Below, one piece after another: positions 27,217-34,377 of a stretch of 52,675 bases of DNA. The DNA is from Pseudolactococcus laudensis (GTDB lineage Bacteria; Bacillota; Bacilli; Lactobacillales; Streptococcaceae), in NCBI RefSeq assembly GCF_013449735.1, contig NZ_JACBNY010000015.1, positions 1 to 52,675 on the forward strand, given 5' to 3'. The notes below the pieces were generated by a model that was not told the DNA's origin, made no database searches, and saw only the letters and a list, made by a program, of their open reading frames with translations. The stretch's first letter is position 1; each line of letters begins with the position of its first letter. Both the position numbers and the translations under genes were made by a program.

Positions 27217-28149
27217 CTAAACTTCATAAACCCTTATCTGACGATAAAAATCATCATAATGCGCCAAATTGACATGACCAGTCGTTTCTTCTTGCGCATT
27301 TAACATCCCCAAAACCATCGCTTTTTTCAAATAATCCGTTAGAGGTTGCCCGCGGTAAATGCCGGAAACTAATCCTGCAACGGTTGCATCACCAGAGCCA
27401 ACAGGATTTGTAACCTCAATTTTTGGAATATCGACCTTATAAATTTTTTCTTCTGCCTTGACTAAAGCCCCGTCAGAACTTAAAGAAACAACAATGACTG
27501 GTATATCACACAAGAGCTCAGACTGTAAACTCGTCTTCAATTCAGTCACATTCTTAATTTCTGAAATACCTAAGAGACCTGCAACTTCCTCTGCATTTGG
27601 TTTGTTTAGAAAAGGCTTATTATCATGCTGCACCGCTGCTAATAGCGAGTCGCCTGATGTATCCAACACAACTGGTATCTGTTTTAGTTTAGCTAAATCT
27701 AGAACTTGATTATAAAAATCAGTCGGTGCACCTTTTGGTAGCGAGCCAGAAATAGAGATGACAGTCGCCTCTTTAAATAGGTCGTTTAACGCCTGATAAA
27801 AAGTTACTAATTCAGATTCAGATACTGTTGGTCCACTTTCTAAAATTTCAGTCTGCTTACCATCATGCAAAATTGCAACGCAATTTCTAGTTGCCTCAGA
27901 TATTTCTGAAAAAGCAAAACGCATACCTGCTGCTGCAAGATTTTCTTTGATAAACTCACCTAGCGCACCGCCAACTAGACCTGCAGCCACAAGTGGGTCA
28001 TCTAGTTGATGTAAGACACGACTGACATTTAGTCCTTTACCACCTGCTGTTTTACGGGCAATGTCGCAGCGATTAAATGTATCAACTTTAAATTCCGTCA
28101 ATGGATAAGAGATGTCAACGGCTGGATTCATCGTGATTGTAACAATCAT
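27217..28149 (-). CDS. lacC: Tagatose-6-phosphate kinase (LacC/PfkB family)
   Basis: A 310-residue PfkB-family kinase. TMNPAVDISY at the N-terminus, ARKTAGGKGLNVSRVLHQL (sugar-phosphate binding) and NPVGSGDATVAGL (catalytic Asp in GSGD) mark the 1-phosphofructokinase/tagatose-6-phosphate kinase group. Its place between the deacetylase and a class II aldolase supports tagatose-6-phosphate as substrate. An SD (AAAGGAG) lies nine bases upstream of the ATG. Confidence 0.82.
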   Translation of the reverse strand: MIVTITMNPAVDISYPLTEFKVDTFNRCDIARKTAGGKGLNVSRVLHQLDDPLVAAGLVGGALGEFIKENLAAAGMRFAFSEISEATRNCVAILHDGKQTEILESGPTVSESELVTFYQALNDLFKEATVISISGSLPKGAPTDFYNQVLDLAKLKQIPVVLDTSGDSLLAAVQHDNKPFLNKPNAEEVAGLLGISEIKNVTELKTSLQSELLCDIPVIVVSLSSDGALVKAEEKIYKVDIPKIEVTNPVGSGDATVAGLVSGIYRGQPLTDYLKKAMVLGMLNAQEETTGHVNLAHYDDFYRQIRVYEV

Positions 28150-28163
28150 TTATCACGCTCCTT

Positions 28164-29312
28164 TCACTTTTTATAGACAGATACACCATCTAAATAAGTC
28201 TCTTCTAACTCAAGTTTATCCGACAAAACAATGAAATCAGCTGCTCGACCTAAACGGATACTGCCACAGACATGGTCAATATGACAACTCCTCGCCGGAA
28301 CTTCTGTTGCCATTTATATCGCCTCAGATACCGTTGCCAAGTCCCAATCGACGACATTTTTAACGCCTTCAAATAATCGTAAGATGCTGCCTGCTAAACT
28401 GCCACCATTTTTCAAACGCGCTGCGCCATCCTTAACGATGACTGGAAATTCACCTAGGAAATAATCTCCATCTGGCATGCCACCCGCACGCATACAGTCT
28501 GTAATTAAGGCGACGTTATCAGGTGTTTTCGCCTGAATCAATGCCTTAGCAGCAATCGGATGAACATGATGACCATCACAAATTAACTCTGCTACTGTGC
28601 CAACAGTCGTCATTGCCGCACCAACCATCCCAGGTTCCCGGTGATTCAAACCACTCATACCATTGTAAGTATGAATAAAAACTGTAGCACCTGCCTCAAC
28701 TGATGCTTTGGCTTGATTGTAAGTCGCATCACTATGACCTAAAGCGACAACGACTCCTTCATTTGCAAGAGCTGCCGTAAATTCTGCAGCACCTTCTCTT
28801 TCTGGTGCAATTGCGATTTTTTTAATCAAACCACCAGATAACTCTTGCCATTTTTTAAAGACAGCCAAATCTGGGTCTGTGAAATAGCTTGGATTTTGAG
28901 CCCCTTTATGTTTTTCAGTAAAGAAAGGGCCCTCAAAGAAAATCCCTTGAATTTTCGCTCCTGTTACTTTTTTGTGATACTGCCCGATTGTATCACACAC
29001 CTCGTTCAACGTCTCAACCGTTGATGTTAAGGTACTCGGCAGAAAGCTTGTGACACCACAACTTAGCAGACCTTTAGAAATTTCTTCAAGTCCTACCACA
29101 TCGTGGTCCATGACATCATGACCGTTATAACCATGAATATGTGTATCCACTAATCCTGGAGCTATCCACTTACCAGAATAGTCAAGAATGTCTCCAACTG
29201 GTTTTTCTTTGGTATAGGCACCAAATATGCCATCTTCAACTGCTAGATATCCCCCTATCTCAACCGAGTTTGGCAAGAAGAATTTATCGGCATGTAGATA
29301 ATATTGACTCAT
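28164..29312 (-). pseudogene. agaA: N-acetylgalactosamine-6-phosphate deacetylase (NagA/AgaA family), in-frame nonsense
   Basis: The amidohydrolase frame runs 332 codons, to a TAA at 28314-28316. The same frame then continues 49 sense codons (MATEVPARS...GSIRLGRAADFIVL...YLDGV) to TGA at 28164, matching the normal NagA C-terminus, so one codon became a stop; CAA for Gln is the likely ancestor. Family features before the stop are VDTHIHGYNGHDVMD, FEGPFF (metal-binding Glu), VVALGHSDATY, FIHTYNGMSGLNHREPG and LITDCMRAGG. The enzyme removes acetate from GalNAc-6-P or GlcNAc-6-P; the cluster favours GalNAc-6-P. The lost part holds strands of the small beta domain, so activity is doubtful. An ATG directly follows the stop, with GAGG eight bases before it. 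Confidence 0.88.
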
Positions 29313-29326
29313 TTTAATCTCCCACT

Positions 29327-30499
29327 TTACTTATCAAACGCATGAATCGTGACACCTTGTACAACACGGTTTACAGTACCAGTTGCTGAAGGTGTATCTG
29401 GTGTATTGCCCACTTTAAGTGATGTCAACACAGACACTATTTGCGCAACTACAATACAAGGAAAAGCACTATAAGCTTCTGGCAAAAGAGGTAAGCCCTT
29501 TTCAAATTCAATGGTTTCACCATCAAAGTCTTGACCAACTTTAGGTTGTGCAATGGTAATCACGGAGTTAGCAATACCATCTTGTTTCATTTCATTTAAG
29601 ATATCAATATCATACTGTCTGGCGTAATCATCATTATTAACAAAATTAAAGACCAACGTTTTATCATTAATAAATGACTTTGGTCCATGTCGAAAACCTA
29701 AAGAGGAGTCAAAGATTGTCGCAACCTGTCCAGCAGTCAACTCCAATACTTTTAACTGTGCCTCACGTGTCAATCCAGCTAAAGCACCTGTTCCCAAATA
29801 GATAATTCGATTAAAATCACGGTTGATAATATCTGCAATCTCACACTCACGATTAATCATATCCGCAGCTATTTTTGCCATTGTCTTGACATAAATTCTT
29901 TTGTCACTATCACTTGCAACATCGAAAACAAGCAGTGCTGTTAGCATTATACAACTAAAACTACTCGTCATGGCAAAACCTAAATCGAGTGACTTTTCTG
30001 GTTGCAATAACAATAAATGATTGGCATCATTTTCAGCGGCTTTCGCAAGCAAACCGTCTTGGACACAAGTAATCGAAATATGACGAATATTTTTAACAAC
30101 TTGATTAGCAATCTCAACCGCTGCGACACTTTCAGGACTATTCCCACTTCTAGCAAACGAGACTAAAATTGTCCAATCGTCAGGCCGTAGATAATCTAAA
30201 GGACTACCAACAATATCTGTCGTTGCAACACTTTCATAAATAAAACCAGAATCTCCATGCTGATTCAAATAAGGTGTGACAGTATCACCAACATAGCATG
30301 ACGTTCCTGCACCAGTAAAGATAACTCTTACTCTATCTCTCGTTTCTGACTTAACTTGAGCTAAGAATGCATCAATCTCTTTTTTGTATGACATATAATT
30401 GTCAAAAGCCTCTAGCCACACTTTGGGTTGTTGCTTAATTTCGAGTGTTGTATGGATAGCACCTAACTTTTCTAACTCTTTTGTTGCGTAATTAAACAT
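29327..30499 (-). CDS. agaS: SIS-domain sugar-phosphate isomerase/deaminase AgaS
   Basis: A 390-residue protein with two SIS domains: RVIFTGAGTSCYVGDTVTPYL and LVSFARSGNSPESVAA in the first, IIYLGTGALAGLTREAQLK and GFRHGPKSFI in the second. The AgaS family converts galactosamine-6-phosphate to tagatose-6-phosphate and ammonia. ATG 30499 is preferred because GGAGG lies five bases upstream; the longer frame has no SD. It precedes the deacetylase gene by 14 bases. Confidence 0.88.
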   Translation of the reverse strand: MFNYATKELEKLGAIHTTLEIKQQPKVWLEAFDNYMSYKKEIDAFLAQVKSETRDRVRVIFTGAGTSCYVGDTVTPYLNQHGDSGFIYESVATTDIVGSPLDYLRPDDWTILVSFARSGNSPESVAAVEIANQVVKNIRHISITCVQDGLLAKAAENDANHLLLLQPEKSLDLGFAMTSSFSCIMLTALLVFDVASDSDKRIYVKTMAKIAADMINRECEIADIINRDFNRIIYLGTGALAGLTREAQLKVLELTAGQVATIFDSSLGFRHGPKSFINDKTLVFNFVNNDDYARQYDIDILNEMKQDGIANSVITIAQPKVGQDFDGETIEFEKGLPLLPEAYSAFPCIVVAQIVSVLTSLKVGNTPDTPSATGTVNRVVQGVTIHAFDK

Positions 30500-30589
30500 T
30501 TTTTCCTCCTTAAAATGTACGACTGATGCGCAAGTTATGAACAAGGTTATTTATTGCGCGTCATACTCATTAACGCCTTTGACTTGGGT

Positions 30590-30644
30590 ACCATAGCATA
30601 AAATTAAGCTATGTATCACACGCCACATCTTTTAGATAGGCGTG
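30590..30644. repeat. Structured hairpin element, copy 2 of 2
   Basis: Two inverted repeats are adjacent: CATAGC with GCTATG around a ten-base loop, and CACGCC with GGCGTG enclosing ATCT-TTT-AGAT. AGCTATGTATCACACGCC here parallels AGCTATGTACCACGTGCC at 4467, and both end in GGCGTG. It occupies the gntR-agaS spacer (205 bases, otherwise empty). It may be a regulatory RNA structure or a dispersed small repeat. Confidence 0.45.
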
Positions 30645-30704
30645 CTAAATTTAACTATGTCAAGTTCAACAGTTTCAGTGTCAAACTTGTGTGTCTCTTT
30701 TTGA

Positions 30705-31433
30705 TTAAGGGCGAAGATGAACAGTTTTATACTTGAATTGGTCTCCTCTCGCGACACTCAAGGTGTATTCTATAATTTCATTTTTAGCATTATAGGTTGT
30801 TCTAACGAGATTTAAAACTGGTGTTCCTTCATGGATATCTAAATATTCACTATCGTTAATCCTTGCAACACCTGCATAAAATTCTTCTTCCGCCATTTTC
30901 ACAACTTGACCATAATCTTCTGAAAAAATATCATAGAGCGGTTTTTCTGCCAAGTGTTCCTCAGTCAATGATAAGAACAGTTTCAAAGGTAGATAAGTTC
31001 TCTCTAACATCATCGGCACACCATCGGCAAGCCTTAAACGTTTGATTTTAATCAGTTTGTCACCTAAAGCAACATTGAGTTTATCCGCGAAATATTTCTT
31101 GGCCTCAACCACACGATATAATAAAATTTTCGTTTCGGGATTTTTCCCTAAGGATTTCATCTGATCTGTAAAACTATAAGCCCCTGATAAATTTGTCGCA
31201 TGATTTCGTAAATCAGAAACAAATGTTCCTTTACCATGACGACGATAAATATAGTTCATCTGCTCTAATTCTTGTAGGGCTTGTCGAACAGTCGTTCGAC
31301 TCACACCGTACTGCTCGACCAACTCCCGTTCTGACGGGAGCATAGAATCAGGTTCAAGCTCATTTTCTATTTTTCCTTTTAGCAAATCAACCAATTGATC
31401 ATATAGTGGTCTCTTTCTACTTGTCGTAACCAT
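30705..31433 (-). CDS. agaR: GntR/HutC-family regulator of the aga cluster
   Basis: A 242-residue regulator with an N-terminal GntR winged helix (PLYDQLVDLLKG, LPSERELVEQYGVSRTTVRQAL, YIYRRHGKGTFVS) and a C-terminal UTRA ligand domain ending in YTLSVARGDQFKYK. ATG 31433 is chosen because GGAGGAAG lies just upstream. Similar NagR/DasR-type regulators bind amino-sugar phosphates. A 12-base dyad next to its own promoter recurs ahead of the PTS operon, which fits it as the local repressor. The agaR name is functional inference. Confidence 0.82.
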   Translation of the reverse strand: MVTTSRKRPLYDQLVDLLKGKIENELEPDSMLPSERELVEQYGVSRTTVRQALQELEQMNYIYRRHGKGTFVSDLRNHATNLSGAYSFTDQMKSLGKNPETKILLYRVVEAKKYFADKLNVALGDKLIKIKRLRLADGVPMMLERTYLPLKLFLSLTEEHLAEKPLYDIFSEDYGQVVKMAEEEFYAGVARINDSEYLDIHEGTPVLNLVRTTYNAKNEIIEYTLSVARGDQFKYKTVHLRP

Positions 31434-31450
31434 TTCTTCCTCCTTGTATG

Positions 31451-31462
31451 TGGTTATTACCA
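31451..31462. promoter_or_regulatory. GntR-type operator at the agaR promoter
   Basis: TGGTAATAACCA (read on the minus strand) is a dyad close to the TGGTNTANACCA core of NagR/DasR sites. It lies nine bases downstream of a TATAAT (31471-31476) and before the agaR SD. A near-identical site, TGGTAATGACCA, is at 34152-34163. Confidence 0.7.
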
Positions 31463-31470
31463 CTAAGAAG

Positions 31471-31476
31471 ATTATA
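31471..31476 (-). promoter_or_regulatory. -10 box of agaR
   Basis: TATAAT on the minus strand 37 bases before the agaR ATG. A TTTATC 17 bases upstream is a poor -35. Confidence 0.5.
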
Positions 31477-31600
31477 CTATATTCTACTTCAAAGATAAAA
31501 AGATAAAGGGTGAATTTTCGAAATGTTTAACCTTCAGATGACATAGTTAGCTTAGGCAACTACTTGACAGTTGTTGAGCAGTTTGATCTATTGCTAGTCT

Positions 31601-32617
31601 TTATTGTGGCCAGATTGTTGGCCAGATACCTAAACCTGAACCTAACAAGCCTAGAATAAGCAGCAAGCCAATACATTTAAGTGGCGTGAAATTCTTCTTA
31701 GCCATCAAGAGATACAACAACAAAGTCAATGCCAATGGAATGATTTGTGGTAAAATACCATCCAAAATGTTTTGAATATTGATATTGACAGGAACTTTAT
31801 CATACTTATTATAAGTAATTTGATAATCACCTGTACCTAAATCTTTAACTGATGAACCTTCTTGGAAAGTTGCCTCATCTCCATCAACATAGAGTTTGTC
31901 GCCATATCTTTCAAGACCCTCTTTGCTGACTACCGTCGTAATGGCAGTGGCTTCATTCGTTGTCCCATTCGGAATTTCTAGACCTAATTTTGTAGACCCA
32001 TACACACAAGTTAATGACCCAACGATGAAAATTCCCAAAATACTAGCAGCACGTGTAAATTCTTTTGCATTTTCCGTCAAAACTGAAATGGCATTTGTCC
32101 CTAACTTATAGGACCAGTGCATCAGATACCAACGAATGGCAAATTGTGCGATATTAAATACCAGTAGGAAGATGAAGGGTCCTGCTATGTTACCATCAAT
32201 CGCCATATTTGATGTGATACCAGCTGTAATTGGTACCAAAGTAAACCAGAAGAGAGCATCCCCGATACCGCCTAGAGGTCCCATAGCTGCAACACGGACA
32301 GCACGGATTGTTGGAATATCTGTTTTATTTTGTTCTAATGAAAGGATAATCCCCATTACAAAGGTAACCAAGAACGGATGTGTATTAAAGAACTCCAAGT
32401 TATGGCTCATAGATGCTGCAAGGTCATCTTTATTGTCTTTGTGAATTTTTTTCAGCCCTGGTAAGATACCATATAACCAACCGGCTGCTTGCATTCTTTC
32501 ATAGTTGAAAGAGGCTTGCAAGAATAAAGAGCGCCAAACCATTTTATTTAATGTTTTTTTATCCAATGGTTCAGAGGGTGTTAAATTTTGATAATTATCT
32601 GGAATGTTATATGCCAT
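31601..32617 (-). CDS. agaD: Mannose-family PTS system EIID component
   Basis: A 338-residue membrane protein with the EIID N-terminal signature (QASFNYERMQAAGWLYGILPGLKKI) and AAMGPLGGIGDALFW. Several hydrophobic helices follow, plus a large insertion before the last helices. ATG 32617 is chosen because GGAGGTG lies seven bases upstream and it overlaps the EIIC stop by 11 bases, typical of coupled PTS membrane subunits. It forms the GalNAc-type permease with EIIC. agaD naming is by context. Confidence 0.85.
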   Translation of the reverse strand: MAYNIPDNYQNLTPSEPLDKKTLNKMVWRSLFLQASFNYERMQAAGWLYGILPGLKKIHKDNKDDLAASMSHNLEFFNTHPFLVTFVMGIILSLEQNKTDIPTIRAVRVAAMGPLGGIGDALFWFTLVPITAGITSNMAIDGNIAGPFIFLLVFNIAQFAIRWYLMHWSYKLGTNAISVLTENAKEFTRAASILGIFIVGSLTCVYGSTKLGLEIPNGTTNEATAITTVVSKEGLERYGDKLYVDGDEATFQEGSSVKDLGTGDYQITYNKYDKVPVNINIQNILDGILPQIIPLALTLLLYLLMAKKNFTPLKCIGLLLILGLLGSGLGIWPTIWPQ

Positions 32618-33614
32618 CTTCTTCACCTCCAAAATCACTATGAGTACCTGTTGTTAATTTGAATTTTGCTTGAATTTGATAGTCCCAGAAAGCAATCGCA
32701 AAGCCGATAAATGCTAAGATAATGAGTGCTGGACCTGATAAACTTGGGGCAGCCATGACAATTGTCGCTAAACCGAATCCCATGAAATAGAATCCCCACA
32801 TCTCTTTTGAAACCATTACTTTTAACAATATTGCAAAACCAACATAACGCATCATACCACCAGCGGCACCAAGACCGCCCATCAACCATTTAGGAATTGT
32901 ATCAACTACTTGTTGTCCAAAAGTGGCGCCACCGATGAAAAATAGTGTGACAACAAGACCAAATGACGCACCAATTGCTGCCATAGCAAGATAATTGATT
33001 TTATCGATACCTGTTGTATTACCTTCATGTGCATAACGGTCTGCAATTGACATAACTGGTGACATCAAAGAGAAAAGTAACGTCACGGCATACTGACCTA
33101 ATAGCGAGAATGGAATCGCTGTCGCTACCGCAACAGTCGGCTCCAATTTCAAGGTAATCGCAAGCACTGCAGCCATAATCCCACCGATAACAGCATTAGG
33201 TGGTTGAGCTCCCCCAACTGGCATATTACCAATGGTCATCAATTGATATGTCCCACCGACAATCAGCCCTGTTTGCAAGTCACCCAGAATTAAACCAACA
33301 ACCATACCAGTGACGATCGGTTGGTATAAAGATTCCAAGAAACTGAACTGATCAATCGCTGCAATGAATGTGATTAGAAAAATGAGTAAAATTTGTAAAA
33401 TGTTATAATCCATTTCCTTTCCAACCGTTCTTACCGTTCCGAAAATACCATTAGATAATTGTACTTTTTGACCTTCAGCCAATCCAGTGTGTAAATCTGC
33501 AAAATATTTTTTTTGCTTTTTCATTTTTGTGAAACTGAACAAGTAATAGATGATGATAAATGCGACAATAAAACCAATTAAAGTGATTGATGATGCAAAA
33601 ATTGATTCCCACAT
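32607..33614 (-). CDS. agaW: YajC-like domain fused to mannose-family PTS EIIC
   Basis: A 335-residue ORF in two parts. Residues 1-67 have an N-terminal membrane helix, a basic MKKQKKYF stretch and EGQKVQLSNGIFGTVRTVGKEM, the pattern of YajC (SecDF-associated). From residue 68 the sequence is a complete EIIC of the mannose/sorbose family, with about eight helices and LGDLQTGLIVGGTYQLMTIG. A standalone EIIC could start at the internal ATG 33413, but the purine-rich GGAAAGGAA before it is only two bases away. The ORF starts two bases after the EIIA stop and overlaps EIID. Separate yajC-like genes neighbour such PTS operons in some streptococci, so a fusion by loss of an intergenic stretch is plausible. 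Confidence 0.75.
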   Translation of the reverse strand: MWESIFASSITLIGFIVAFIIIYYLFSFTKMKKQKKYFADLHTGLAEGQKVQLSNGIFGTVRTVGKEMDYNILQILLIFLITFIAAIDQFSFLESLYQPIVTGMVVGLILGDLQTGLIVGGTYQLMTIGNMPVGGAQPPNAVIGGIMAAVLAITLKLEPTVAVATAIPFSLLGQYAVTLLFSLMSPVMSIADRYAHEGNTTGIDKINYLAMAAIGASFGLVVTLFFIGGATFGQQVVDTIPKWLMGGLGAAGGMMRYVGFAILLKVMVSKEMWGFYFMGFGLATIVMAAPSLSGPALIILAFIGFAIAFWDYQIQAKFKLTTGTHSDFGGEEDGI

Positions 33615-33616
33615 AA

Positions 33617-34057
33617 CTAAATCCCTTCTTCTTCGTCAAACGCCTGTGCCTCAGTTTCTTGTGGTAATTGCGCATGAACTAAGCCAGTTTTTCCAGCTTC
33701 CAGAGCTAGCTCAATAAAATCAGCTAAACTTTCAGCAGAATAACGTAGTACCATTGACTCTAACAACAAAGGTAAATTAGTACCCGCCATAACTTCGACA
33801 TCATCAAAGTCCTGTGCTTCTAACATCGCCGTCCGAAATGGCGTCCCACCTAATAAATCCGAGAAAATAATAACACAAGTGCATTTTTGACGTCATTTTG
33901 ATATGGCATTTCGCATATCATCAGCAAACACTTCCAAAGACTTTTCTTCCAAAAAACAAACAGTTTTAAAATTTTCTTGCTGTCCTGCAATCATTTCGAG
34001 TGCACCACCAAGTCCCCTTGCAAAATCCCCATGTCCAGTTAAAATACACCCTATCAT
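33617..34057 (-). pseudogene. agaF: Mannose-family PTS EIIA component, in-frame nonsense
   Basis: A 146-codon frame from ATG 34057 (GGAGG eight bases upstream) reads through one TGA at 33893-33895 (codon 55). The N-terminal half MIGCILTGHGDFARGL carries the phosphorylated His9 of the EIIA-man fold. The second half has VIIFSDLLGGTPFRTAM and GTNLPLLLE, family landmarks. The single stop leaves an EIIA fragment; reinitiation at ATG 33826 would give only the C-terminal half without the His. EIIA passes phosphate from HPr to EIIB, and no EIIB gene is in the operon. Confidence 0.85.
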
Positions 34058-34151
34058 ACCATCTGCCTCCTTTTCAAATCATCTAATATTATTGAACACC
34101 CCCGAGAAACTTACGGTCTTAAATCTAGTTAAATCGATTCAACCACTCAAC

Positions 34152-34163
34152 TGGTCATTACCA
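34152..34163. promoter_or_regulatory. GntR-type operator upstream of the PTS genes
   Basis: TGGTAATGACCA on the minus strand is the second copy of the agaR-promoter dyad (one base different). It lies about 18 bases downstream of the -10 of the PTS promoter, suited to repression by roadblock. Confidence 0.7.
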
Positions 34164-34180
34164 CCATACACCTCATTTAC

Positions 34181-34209
34181 ATATTAGCATGCTTTAATCT
34201 AAATGCCAA
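34181..34209 (-). promoter_or_regulatory. Promoter of the PTS operon
   Basis: TTGGCA (34209-34204) and TAATAT (34186-34181) are exactly 17 bases apart on the minus strand, directed at the EIIA gene. A cre-like site lies upstream and an operator dyad downstream. Confidence 0.7.
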
Positions 34210-34226
34210 TAGATTTTTAAAAATAA

Positions 34227-34240
34227 ATAAAACGTTTTCA
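34227..34240. promoter_or_regulatory. Candidate CcpA (cre) site of the PTS operon
   Basis: TGAAAACGTTTTAT (minus strand) matches the cre consensus except at the end (AT for CA). It sits just upstream of the -35. Catabolite control is expected for an amino-sugar PTS. Confidence 0.5.
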
Positions 34241-34328
34241 TAAATAAGTACCACATTAATGCTTGCAAAACAGCAAATAGATTTTACATCCAATAAAACA
34301 AGTTAGAGCGTAACTAAAAAATTGGCAT

Positions 34329-34354
34329 CAAAAAAACAGCCTTTCGACTGTTTC
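34329..34354 (-). terminator. Terminator of alaS
   Basis: AACAGTC and GGCTGTT form a stem with a GAAA loop, followed by seven T residues on the minus strand, 24 bases after the alaS stop. Confidence 0.8.
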
Positions 34355-34377
34355 TCATTATTTAAAATAAATACTAC

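Noticed and set aside
1355-33895. Stop-codon reassignment (TAA or TGA read as sense)
   Set aside because: Most intact genes here end in TAA or TGA at the normal family length, so the in-frame stops are better explained as mutations.
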